Source: Betaproteobacteria bacterium HGW-Betaproteobacteria-2 (GTDB lineage: Bacteria; Pseudomonadota; Gammaproteobacteria; Burkholderiales; Methylophilaceae). Taken from it: a stretch of 5,837 nt of DNA. The notes below the pieces were generated by a model. That model did no database searches and was not told the DNA's origin. It worked only from the letters and a program-made list of their open reading frames with translations. The first letter of the stretch is position 1. Every line of letters starts with the position of its first letter. The DNA lies in the NCBI GenBank assembly GCA_002842255.1, contig PHCM01000104.1:1-5837 (forward strand), in the 5' to 3' direction. Of this stretch, positions 1-5,837 are shown piece after piece. The translations under genes and the position numbers were made by a program.

Positions 1-7
1 CCGTCTT

Positions 8-1489
8 TTGCGCATGGTTGATCTTTTTCAGCTGTCTCGCGAGGCTGCAGCTGCGCCATTCGATCTATCGTTGGCAGATGCCGGTCAACTGCATGATCTT
101 CGTGTCGTCCGGGCTGTACCCAATAAGCGACTGGTGTGCCGCGGAGTCTGGAACAGCCAGCCGGTCTACGCAAAGATATTCATAGGGCCACAGGCGCAGC
201 GCTATGCTGCGCGCGACGCGGAAGGGGTTGGCAGGCTGACCAGGGCTGGTATCGCGACCCCCGCCTTGCTGCACTCTGCGGATATAGCCGAATCGAATGA
301 TGCTGCCGGCCGGGTGCTGATATATGCTGCGGTCGATGATGCAGTGAATGCGGAGCAGGCCTGGCAACAGTGTGCCGATGAGCAAAGGTTGGACCTGGCC
401 TTGAAGCTGGTCGCAGAAGTCGCGGCTCACCATCATGCCGGCCTCATGCAGACTGACCTCTACCTGAAGAATTTTCTAGTGCAGGGCGAGAAGCTCTACA
501 CGCTGGATGGCGATGCCATCAAGTCTTTGCCGCAGTTTTTCACAAGGCGGACGGCACTCGGCAATCTGGCCCTGTTGCTGTCCAAATTCGATGTACTCGA
601 AATCCAGGCCTGGCTGCCGGCTTTGTTGCAGGCGTATGCTGACGGCCGTGGTTGGCAGAGTTGCCCCGATGAGCAGTGGATGCAATCGCGCATCGCGCAT
701 TGCAGACGGCGCGCCGTACGATCCTATGCTGAAAAGAAGGTCTTGAGGCAATGTACGGATGTCATGGTTGCCCGCAGTTGGCGCCATTTTCTGGCCATGT
801 CGCGGCAAAATCCCAACGCGCCATTGCAACAGATGTTGCTAGCCATGCCTGATGCACTGATCGACGATATCAGCCGACAACGCCTGAAGAGCGGTAATAC
901 CTGTACCGTGGCGCTGGCAGAAATCAATGGCCGAAAGTTAGTCGTAAAACGGTACAATATCAAAAGTTTTTGGCACCTGTTGGGCCGATTCTGGCGTTCG
1001 AGCAGGGCAGCCGATTCATGGGTCAATGCCCACCGGCTGCTGATGTACGGCATTGCCACGCCAGCGTCTGTTGCATTGCTTGAGCAGAGGTTCGGGCCGT
1101 TGCGGGGCAGGGCATACTTTGTCGCCGAATACACATCTGCGCCGGATATTGCGCAGTGGCTGCAATCAACTTCTGTCGCGGATGATCAGAAAAAATCGGC
1201 ACTGGAGGCGCTGGCCGGGCTCATGTACAAGTTGATGTTGCTGCAGATTGCACATGGCGATCTCAAGGCGAGCAATATCCATGTTGACGACAATCAGCCC
1301 GTGCTGATCGATCTCGATAGTTTGCGCGAATTTCGATGCAAGGCCTGGTTCGAAACGAGCCATGTACGCGACCTGAAGCGCTTGTTGCGGAACTGGCAGG
1401 ATCAGCCGGACGTGCAGCAGTCGCTGATGGCGGCCTTGCAAAAAACATATGGCGACCATCCCCTGCTGGCCAAGGCGCTATCAGCTTGA
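8..1489 (+). CDS. Tandem-domain WaaP/Kdo-kinase-like protein, probable LPS or envelope-sugar kinase (5' end uncertain)
   Basis: A 493-residue protein that appears to hold two lipopolysaccharide-kinase-like (RIO/WaaP type) domains. Domain 1 (about 30-215) has a candidate ATP lysine in AKIF (K56), a helix-C-type glutamate (E72), a catalytic-loop match with D150 and N155, and a metal-binding LDGD (D167). Domain 2 (about 295-485) has VVKRY (K314), HGDLKASN (H416, D418, K420, N423) and LIDLD (D435, D437). Both sets look intact, so neither half is obviously a dead pseudokinase. WaaP itself is about 265 residues and phosphorylates inner-core heptose in the cytoplasm. No signal peptide or membrane segment is seen. 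The frame is open to the left edge: TTG at 8 and ATG at 14 are both possible starts, no Shine-Dalgarno is visible, and a start outside the window cannot be excluded. It is followed 70 bp later by a carbamoyltransferase, which supports an LPS-core role (P. aeruginosa PA5006-like, from memory). The substrate is unproven. Confidence 0.8.
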   Translation: MRMVDLFQLSREAAAAPFDLSLADAGQLHDLRVVRAVPNKRLVCRGVWNSQPVYAKIFIGPQAQRYAARDAEGVGRLTRAGIATPALLHSADIAESNDAAGRVLIYAAVDDAVNAEQAWQQCADEQRLDLALKLVAEVAAHHHAGLMQTDLYLKNFLVQGEKLYTLDGDAIKSLPQFFTRRTALGNLALLLSKFDVLEIQAWLPALLQAYADGRGWQSCPDEQWMQSRIAHCRRRAVRSYAEKKVLRQCTDVMVARSWRHFLAMSRQNPNAPLQQMLLAMPDALIDDISRQRLKSGNTCTVALAEINGRKLVVKRYNIKSFWHLLGRFWRSSRAADSWVNAHRLLMYGIATPASVALLEQRFGPLRGRAYFVAEYTSAPDIAQWLQSTSVADDQKKSALEALAGLMYKLMLLQIAHGDLKASNIHVDDNQPVLIDLDSLREFRCKAWFETSHVRDLKRLLRNWQDQPDVQQSLMAALQKTYGDHPLLAKALSA

Positions 1490-1544
1490 GTTATCGGCTT
1501 GATCTATACGCATGAACAGTGGTTTGAATTTATTTGAAGAAGTC

Positions 1545-1550
1545 AGTGAG
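1545..1550 (+). promoter_or_regulatory. Probable ribosome binding site of the carbamoyltransferase
   Basis: AGTGAG lies 9 nt before the ATG at 1560 and is the best purine-rich match in the 70-bp gap. It is only a moderate Shine-Dalgarno. It supports the 1560 start, which also matches the conserved family N-terminus. No convincing promoter or terminator was found in the gap, so this gene is probably co-transcribed with the kinase gene. Confidence 0.4.
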
Positions 1551-1559
1551 TCCTGAAGC

Positions 1560-3278
1560 ATGATTATTCTAGGTTTATCCGGTGCACTGGGGCACGACGC
1601 CTCGGCCGCGATTCTGGTTGATGGCAAGATCGTTGCCGCAGCAGAAGAAGAGCGCTTTATCCGCGACAAACATGCCAAAAACCTCTTTCCCTACGAGGCA
1701 GCCAAATACTGCATGAAGGAAGCCGGTGTGCGCCCTGACCAGGTAGACATCGTGACTTTCCCTTATGGTGAAATTCCCATCAGCTCTGCGGCACGCTGGC
1801 ACTATGCCAAGCGTCACTGGTATGCGCCGGATCGCGCGCTGGATGCCATATTCAACGGCAACCGCCGGTTCCGCCGCAATCGCGACAAGGCTTTGGTCCT
1901 GATGGCCGAGCTTGGCCTGAGCAAGGCCAGGTATGTGCCGGTCGAGCATCACATGGCACATGCCAGTTCCGCCTATCACCTGAGTGGTTTCAAGGAAAAG
2001 ACCGCCATCGTCGGCATCGACGGCAAGGGCGAATATGCCACGACCTTTTTCGGCTATGGCGAAAACGGCAAGATCCACAAGATCAAGGAGTTCTACGATC
2101 CTGATTCGCTTGGTGGCATGTACGGTGCGATTACCGAGTATCTTGGCTTCGAGATGCTGGATGGTGAATTCAAGGTCATGGGCATGGCACCTTATGGCAA
2201 CGCCAGCAAATATGACTTGTCGCGCCTGGTGCAATTCAAGGATGGCGACCTGCGTGTCAACACTAAACTGGTCAATGTGGTGGGCCTGCGCCGCTACAAG
2301 GAAAACGGCAAGGGCTATTACTTTACGCCCGAACTGATCGAATGGCTCGGCCCCAAGCGTCACGGCGACGAGATTGACGACCCCTACATCCATTACGCGG
2401 CTTCGGTGCAGCAGCTGCTGGAAGACGTGGCGCTGGAGATGATCGATTATTACGTCGGCGACATTATCCGCGAGACCGGGCGCATCGCCATGGCGGGCGG
2501 TGTGGCGCTCAATGTCAAGCTGAACCAGCGCATCATCAATATGCCGGGCGTCAAGGAGTTGTTTGTGCAACCGGCCTCCGGCGATGCCGGCACCTCGCTG
2601 GGCGCTGCTACCTTTGTCGCCGCACAGATGGGCGAGCAGGTTGAGCCTCTGCAGCACGCCTATCTTGGCCCTGCCTTTACGACCGAAGAATGTCTGGCAG
2701 CCTGCGAAGTGCATCCGGCCAAGCCCAAATTCACCCGAGTCGAGAATGCGCCGGAAAAGGCAGCCGAGATCCTGGCGAACGGCAATCCGCTGGCCTGGTT
2801 TCAGGGACGCATGGAATTCGGCCCGCGTGCCCTGGGATGCCGCAGTATCCTTGGCGATCCCAGTCATTCCGGCGTAGCAGATCGCATCAACGCGCAGATC
2901 AAATATCGCGAACGCTGGCGTCCGTTCTGTCCCAGCATGCTGGATAGGGTGGCTGAGGATATCCTGCAGACGGATCATCCTGCACCCTATATGACATTTA
3001 CATTCGATGTTGCAGAGCACTGGAAGTCACGCATTCCCGAAGTGGTCCATGAGGACGGCACGGCGCGTGCGCAGGTGGTGACCAAGGCGACCAACCCGCG
3101 TTATTATGCGCTGATTGAGGAATTGGAAAGATTGCGCAACGTGCCCGTCGTGCTGAACACCTCGCTCAATAGAAGAGGCGAACCCATGATCTGCAGTCCG
3201 ACTGACGCGCTTAACATGTTCTATGGTTGTGACCTGGAATATTTGATGATGGAAGACGTGCTGGTGACCAAAACCTGA
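1560..3278 (+). CDS. NodU/CmcH/TobZ-family carbamoyltransferase, likely LPS-core or surface-sugar O-carbamoylation
   Basis: A complete 572-residue protein of the usual family length. These enzymes use carbamoyl phosphate and ATP to form carbamoyl-adenylate, then transfer the carbamoyl group to a sugar hydroxyl in the cytoplasm. The N-terminal Kae1/ASKHA-like half starts with ILGLSGALGHDASAA and an EEER motif (29-32). It has the metal-binding HHMAH (H130, H131, H134), GIDGKGE (D154), EFKVMGMAPYG (203-213), AGGVALN (312-318) and PASGDAGTS (D342). The C-terminal YrdC-related half has WFQGRMEFGPRALG (413-426, R417, R423), KYRERWRPFCPSM (448-460) and NTSLNRRGEPM (533-543). No key residue seems missing. 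The ATG at 1560 fits the family N-terminus, with a modest AGTGAG 9 nt upstream. The sequence recalls P. aeruginosa PA5005 (wapO), assigned to carbamoylation of LPS-core heptose; the adjacent kinase gene supports that role over antibiotic or Nod-factor tailoring. The exact acceptor is inferred. Confidence 0.92.
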   Translation: MIILGLSGALGHDASAAILVDGKIVAAAEEERFIRDKHAKNLFPYEAAKYCMKEAGVRPDQVDIVTFPYGEIPISSAARWHYAKRHWYAPDRALDAIFNGNRRFRRNRDKALVLMAELGLSKARYVPVEHHMAHASSAYHLSGFKEKTAIVGIDGKGEYATTFFGYGENGKIHKIKEFYDPDSLGGMYGAITEYLGFEMLDGEFKVMGMAPYGNASKYDLSRLVQFKDGDLRVNTKLVNVVGLRRYKENGKGYYFTPELIEWLGPKRHGDEIDDPYIHYAASVQQLLEDVALEMIDYYVGDIIRETGRIAMAGGVALNVKLNQRIINMPGVKELFVQPASGDAGTSLGAATFVAAQMGEQVEPLQHAYLGPAFTTEECLAACEVHPAKPKFTRVENAPEKAAEILANGNPLAWFQGRMEFGPRALGCRSILGDPSHSGVADRINAQIKYRERWRPFCPSMLDRVAEDILQTDHPAPYMTFTFDVAEHWKSRIPEVVHEDGTARAQVVTKATNPRYYALIEELERLRNVPVVLNTSLNRRGEPMICSPTDALNMFYGCDLEYLMMEDVLVTKT

Positions 3279-3310
3279 CCATCATCAGGTCGTCAGAACA
3301 GAAAATTTTT
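3273..3310 (+). terminator. Weak candidate terminator after the carbamoyltransferase
   Basis: A perfect 6-bp inverted repeat, ACCTGA (3273-3278) and TCAGGT (3285-3290), separated by 6 nt, overlaps the stop codon. A run of five T follows only at 3306-3310, about 15 nt beyond the hairpin, so this is not a classic intrinsic terminator. The position, between an envelope operon and a separately promoted metabolic gene, makes a transcription end here plausible. Confidence 0.3.
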
Positions 3311-3348
3311 CTTGACAATTCGGGGTGTTTTTGCGGTGCAGCCCCGAT

Positions 3349-3377
3349 TTGACCGTATCCCGGCATAGCTGCATAAT
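3349..3377 (+). promoter_or_regulatory. Sigma70-type promoter of edd
   Basis: TTGACC at 3349-3354 (5 of 6 to the -35 consensus) is followed after exactly 17 bp by CATAAT at 3372-3377 (5 of 6 to the -10 consensus). Transcription should start near 3384, giving a leader of about 26 nt before the edd ATG at 3410. A small inverted repeat, CGGGG (3321-3325) with CCCCG (3342-3346), abuts the -35 and could be an operator. The translation signal is a weak GGCGG at 3400-3404, 5 nt before the ATG. Confidence 0.65.
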
Positions 3378-3409
3378 CGGGCTCTAGTTAAAGATATTCG
3401 GCGGTTGTT

Positions 3410-5230
3410 ATGAAACAGTCCTTGATTGAAATTACCCAAAGAATCAGAGAACGTAGTTCCCTGACCAGGCAAGCATATCTGCAGCGAATGGAGCAGACTA
3501 TTGCCCGTCCGCGTGGCGCGGATCGTATGGGTTGTGCCAATGTGGCACATGCTTTCGCCGCAATGCCGAGCAATGACAAATTGCGCGTTGTGGCTGAACG
3601 TGCGCCACACATCGGCGTCGTCACGGCTTACAACGATATGTTGTCGGCGCACCAGCCGTACGAAAGGTTTCCGGACATCATCCGCGACGAAGCGGCCAGG
3701 CACGGCGCTACGGTTCAGGTTGCCGGCGGCGTTCCTGCCATGTGCGATGGCGTCACGCAAGGCGAGCCCGGTATGGAGCTCAGTCTGTTCTCGCGTGACA
3801 ACATTGCCATGGGTACGGCTATCGCACTCTCGCATGATGTGTTCGATGCGGCGTTGTTGCTAGGCGTGTGTGACAAGATCGTTCCAGGTCTGCTAATCGG
3901 CGCACTGCATTTCGGTCATTTGCCTTGTGTTTTTGTGCCAGCCGGCCCGATGGCAAGCAGTAATATGAGTCACGGTGAAAAATCGACCGTGCGTGAGCAC
4001 TTCGCGCGTGGCATTGTAGGCCGCGGCGAATTGCTGGCTGCGGAATCTGCCGCCTATCACGGGATTGGCACCTGTACTTTCTACGGCACAGCCAATAGCA
4101 ATCAAATGCTGCTGGAAGCCATGGGCTTGCATGTGCCTGGTGCTGCGTTCATCCATCCAGCTTCCGGCTTGCGTGAAGAGTTGACTCGCGAATCGGTGCG
4201 TACCGTACTTTCCATTACTGCTGGCCAGCACCGATTTACACCAATTGGCCGTATGGTCGATCCACGCGTTATCGTTAACGCCATGGTGGCACTGATTGCC
4301 ACCGGCGGCTCCACCAATCACCTGATTCATTGGGTTGCGGTTGCCCGTGCTGCCGGTATCATCATCGACTGGACGGATTGTTCAGAACTGTCACAGACAA
4401 CGCCATTACTTTCACGTGTCTATCCGAACGGCAGCGCCGATGTGAACGAGTTCCAGGCTGCTGGTGGTCCTTCGTTCATCATCCGTGAATTGATTGAAGG
4501 TGGTTACATGCACCCGGATGTTGGCACCGTGGCCGAAGGTGGTCTGCGTGAATACGGCAAGGTGCCAGAGTTGGTGCGTGACCGTCTGGTCTGGCGCGAC
4601 CTGCCGAAGAAGACGCAGAACGACAAGGTTGTCCGCAATGCGGATACCCCATTCAGTGAAACCGGCGGTCTGAAGTTGTTGACCGGCAACCTCGGTCGTT
4701 CCGTCATCGAGGTCTCTGCCGTGCCGATCGACCGCCACATCATTGAAGCACCGGCAATCGTTTTCACGACACAGCAGGAACTTTTGGCTGCCTTCAAGGC
4801 CGGCAAGCTGGAACGTGATTTTGTCGCAGTTGTGCGCTTCCAGGGCCCTGCCGCCTGCGGCATGCCGGAACTGCACAAGTTGACGCCGCCACTGGCCGCG
4901 CTGCAGGGTAAGGGCTTCAAGGTCGCGATCGTGACCGATGGCCGTATGAGCGGCGCGTCCGGTAAAGTACCTGCCGCCATCCACCTTAGCCCGGAAGCAC
5001 TGCAGCAAGGTCCGATCGCCAAGGTCAAGACTGGCGACATCATTCGTCTGGATGCCATTGAGGGCACTTTGAACGTGCTGCTGGATGAGGAAACCTGGGC
5101 TGCACGTCCTTGTGCCATGCTGACTGAGTCGCAGGAAATGGAGAACTCTCACGGCATGGGTCGTGAACTGTTCGGCGGCATGCGCAAAAATGTGAAGACA
5201 GCCGAAGAAGGCGCCATTACCTGGCTTTGA
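3410..5230 (+). CDS. edd: 6-phosphogluconate dehydratase (Entner-Doudoroff)
   Basis: A complete 606-residue protein, close to the 603 residues of E. coli Edd, and alignable with it from end to end from memory. It dehydrates 6-phosphogluconate to 2-keto-3-deoxy-6-phosphogluconate in the cytoplasm using a [4Fe-4S] cluster. Family marks in order: SYNDMLSAHQPYE-like VTAYNDMLSAHQPYE (71-85); GGVPAMCDGVTQGEPGMELS (106-125, C112); GVCDKIVPG (152-160, C154); GTCTFYGTANSNQM (220-233, C222); LIATGGSTNH (295-304); FQAAGG (348-353); GMPELHKL (484-491); and GRMSGASGKVPAAIH (511-525). The three cysteines C112, C154 and C222 are the probable cluster ligands of the IlvD/Edd family. QVAGGVPAMCDG and VCDKIVPG favour Edd over dihydroxyacid dehydratase IlvD. 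The ATG start agrees with the E. coli N-terminus (RI-ERS--TR-AYL). It has its own promoter, and eda follows 308 bp downstream. Frequent CGT and GGT codons suggest high expression. Confidence 0.97.
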   Translation: MKQSLIEITQRIRERSSLTRQAYLQRMEQTIARPRGADRMGCANVAHAFAAMPSNDKLRVVAERAPHIGVVTAYNDMLSAHQPYERFPDIIRDEAARHGATVQVAGGVPAMCDGVTQGEPGMELSLFSRDNIAMGTAIALSHDVFDAALLLGVCDKIVPGLLIGALHFGHLPCVFVPAGPMASSNMSHGEKSTVREHFARGIVGRGELLAAESAAYHGIGTCTFYGTANSNQMLLEAMGLHVPGAAFIHPASGLREELTRESVRTVLSITAGQHRFTPIGRMVDPRVIVNAMVALIATGGSTNHLIHWVAVARAAGIIIDWTDCSELSQTTPLLSRVYPNGSADVNEFQAAGGPSFIIRELIEGGYMHPDVGTVAEGGLREYGKVPELVRDRLVWRDLPKKTQNDKVVRNADTPFSETGGLKLLTGNLGRSVIEVSAVPIDRHIIEAPAIVFTTQQELLAAFKAGKLERDFVAVVRFQGPAACGMPELHKLTPPLAALQGKGFKVAIVTDGRMSGASGKVPAAIHLSPEALQQGPIAKVKTGDIIRLDAIEGTLNVLLDEETWAARPCAMLTESQEMENSHGMGRELFGGMRKNVKTAEEGAITWL

Positions 5231-5330
5231 CCAATCCAGAATCAGGCAATAACTGCGTTTCCCTCGCTTGCCGTACTTGATGTACTGTCTGCGCTCAGGT
5301 GCCTTGTTCTTGCCTGATTCTGAACTGGTC
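5229..5330 (+). repeat. Palindromic intergenic element (REP/MITE-like or terminator-like) after edd
   Basis: Perfect 13-bp arms, CAGAATCAGGCAA (5237-5249) and TTGCCTGATTCTG (5310-5322), enclose a 60-bp core. Outside them, after a 3/3 mismatch, a further 5-bp pair follows: GACCA (5229-5233) with TGGTC (5326-5330). The core has its own smaller hairpin, GTAC (5273-5276) TTGAT GTAC (5282-5285), with flanking CGC/GCG pairing. The element begins within the edd stop codon. It encodes no protein. There is no T-run after it, so it is not a standard rho-independent terminator, although it could stop or protect the edd transcript. The cruciform layout and compact core recall dispersed intergenic palindromes, but there is no second copy in this window. 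Confidence 0.6.
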
Positions 5331-5333
5331 GGT

Positions 5334-5361
5334 TTGACGCCACAAACCTACGGAACATAAC
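5334..5361 (+). promoter_or_regulatory. Candidate promoter for eda
   Basis: TTGACG (5334-5339, 5 of 6) is followed after 16 bp by CATAAC (5356-5361, 4 of 6), directly after the palindromic element. Transcription would begin near 5368 and give a leader of about 170 nt before eda. It is weaker than the edd promoter, and eda may instead be read through from edd. Confidence 0.3.
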
Positions 5362-5384
5362 TGCCGAGAAGTGTAGATATACAG

Positions 5385-5406
5385 CGAAGTTGTGACAACG
5401 AAGTTG
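5385..5406 (+). repeat. Direct repeat with a nested dyad in the eda leader
   Basis: CGAAGTTG occurs at 5385-5392 and again at 5399-5406, a 14-bp period. Between and overlapping them is a perfect dyad, GTTGT (5389-5393) G ACAAC (5395-5399). Such a pattern could be a regulator binding site or short RNA hairpin. No known operator is recognised. Confidence 0.4.
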
Positions 5407-5416
5407 CAGTGGAGAC

Positions 5417-5430
5417 TAACCTTTAGGTTA
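5417..5430 (+). promoter_or_regulatory. Short perfect dyad in the eda leader
   Basis: TAACCT (5417-5422), two T, then AGGTTA (5425-5430) form a perfect 14-bp inverted repeat. A loop of two bases is too small for a good RNA hairpin, so a DNA-binding dimer site is the more natural reading. The protein that might bind it is unknown. Confidence 0.35.
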
Positions 5431-5492
5431 TGTCGGAACTAAAAAACTGCGCAACACACAATTAGCTCGCGTATCCATTAAATCAGCGCTTC

Positions 5493-5524
5493 CTTGAAGC
5501 ATTCAAGAATATGATTCAATTGAA
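5493..5524 (+). promoter_or_regulatory. Clustered TTGAA/TTCAA dyads just before eda
   Basis: CTTGAA (5493-5498) GCA TTCAAG (5502-5507) is a perfect hairpin-forming dyad. Eight bases later comes a 10-bp palindrome, TTCAATTGAA (5515-5524). The four half-sites share the same core, so they could pair in alternative ways. The second palindrome runs into the eda ribosome binding site, so translational or operator control is possible but unproven. Confidence 0.35.
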
Positions 5525-5528
5525 AGAG
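5523..5528 (+). promoter_or_regulatory. Probable ribosome binding site of eda
   Basis: AAAGAG lies 10 nt before the ATG at 5539 and is the only purine-rich stretch at a suitable distance. It is a weak Shine-Dalgarno and overlaps the end of the TTCAATTGAA palindrome, so its accessibility could depend on leader folding. Confidence 0.4.
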
Positions 5529-5538
5529 ACTAGTTAGT

Positions 5539-5837
5539 ATGAATACATTAGATTTGGCCAACCACGGTCCGGTGATTCCGGTCATTGTCATCAACAAGGT
5601 GGAAGATGCCGTGCCAATGGCAGAAGCCTTGCTGGAAGGCGGTATCAAGGTGTTGGAAGTGACACTGCGTACTTCCTGCGCGTTGCAGGCAATGGAAGCG
5701 ATCGCCAAGGCGGTGCCCGATGCCATTCTGGGTTCCGGTTCCGTGCGCAACATCAAGGATGCGCAGGCTTCAAAAGATGTTGGTTGTAAGTTCGCGGTAA
5801 GTCCGGGCTACACTAGTGAGTTGGGTCGTGCCGCTCG
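5539..5837 (+). CDS. eda: KDPG aldolase, N-terminal part (cut by right window edge)
   Basis: The first 99 codons of 2-keto-3-deoxy-6-phosphogluconate aldolase; the family is about 205-215 residues, so roughly half is present. It cleaves KDPG to pyruvate and glyceraldehyde-3-phosphate in the cytoplasm, following Edd in the Entner-Doudoroff pathway. Visible marks: PVIPVIVINKVEDAVPMA (11-28), GGIKVLEVTLRT (34-45) with the catalytic glutamate E40 and R44, a GSGSVRN loop (65-71) where E. coli has GAGTVLN, and KFAVSPG (84-90), the family's F-A-I/V-SPG strand. The Schiff-base lysine (K133 in E. coli) lies beyond the edge and cannot be checked. The ATG at 5539 puts the conserved PVIPV segment at the usual distance. 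The frame is open to the edge with no disruption. The 308-bp gap from edd is longer than in tightly coupled edd-eda operons. Confidence 0.93.
   Translation, partial: MNTLDLANHGPVIPVIVINKVEDAVPMAEALLEGGIKVLEVTLRTSCALQAMEAIAKAVPDAILGSGSVRNIKDAQASKDVGCKFAVSPGYTSELGRAA

Noticed and set aside
1575..3020. A 481-codon open frame on the minus strand, inside the carbamoyltransferase gene
   Set aside because: The + strand frame has the full set of carbamoyltransferase motifs. The antisense translation shows no recognisable domain and is rich in the residues expected from reading a GC-biased gene backwards.
3312..3317. A perfect TTGACA box, with an A/T tract in front of it, as the edd -35
   Set aside because: At 16-18 bp spacing the downstream hexamers (such as GGTGCA) do not resemble a -10 box. 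The TTGACC-N17-CATAAT pair further down is much better.
4412..5152. Two overlapping minus-strand open frames (246 and 204 codons) inside edd
   Set aside because: They lie fully antisense to a clearly conserved edd, have no family motifs, and are explained by codon bias in the sense gene.
5229..5330. The palindromic element read as a CRISPR repeat or an insertion-sequence remnant
   Set aside because: There is only one unit with no spacer periodicity, and no transposase fragment or obvious target-site duplication at its edges.
5510..5515. TATGAT as a -10 box immediately before eda
   Set aside because: The hexamer 17 bp upstream (CGCTTC) is a poor -35, and TTGAAG at 5494 is only 10 bp away, too close to pair with it.
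5478..5756. A 92-codon minus-strand open frame across the eda start
   Set aside because: It overlaps the conserved N-terminus of eda antisense, and its translation is low-complexity, rich in S, T and A.

Overview
The window looks like chromosomal DNA from a moderately GC-rich Gram-negative proteobacterium, most likely a betaproteobacterium. A member of the methylotrophic Methylophilaceae would fit, because Entner-Doudoroff enzymes are central to their sugar-phosphate cycle, but this placement is inferred from protein character and gene content rather than from a search. All four genes are on the + strand. No tRNA, rRNA, CRISPR array, transposase or phage gene was found.

Layout. (1) 8-1489: a protein with two WaaP/Kdo-kinase-like domains in tandem; the left end may be cut by the window edge. 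(2) 1560-3278: a complete NodU/CmcH/TobZ-family carbamoyltransferase, 70 bp downstream and probably in the same operon. From memory, the pair resembles the carbamoyltransferase and kinase-like genes PA5005 (wapO) and PA5006 of the Pseudomonas aeruginosa LPS-core cluster, so envelope-sugar phosphorylation plus carbamoylation is the best guess. (3) 3279-3409: a boundary region with a weak hairpin at the stop codon and a good sigma70 promoter (TTGACC-N17-CATAAT). (4) 3410-5230: edd, 6-phosphogluconate dehydratase, complete. (5) 5231-5538: a 308-bp gap starting with a ~100-bp palindromic element (13-bp perfect arms around a structured core), followed by a candidate promoter and an AT-richer leader with several short dyads and a direct repeat. 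(6) 5539 to the right edge: eda, KDPG aldolase, first 99 codons only.

How the genes work together. Edd converts 6-phosphogluconate to 2-keto-3-deoxy-6-phosphogluconate (KDPG), and Eda splits KDPG into pyruvate and glyceraldehyde-3-phosphate; together they are the two steps specific to the Entner-Doudoroff pathway. The two upstream genes appear to be an unrelated surface-polysaccharide unit that ends at about 3278.

No wholly new system is evident. The least explained parts are the palindromic element between edd and eda, the dyad-rich eda leader, and the double-kinase architecture of the first gene.
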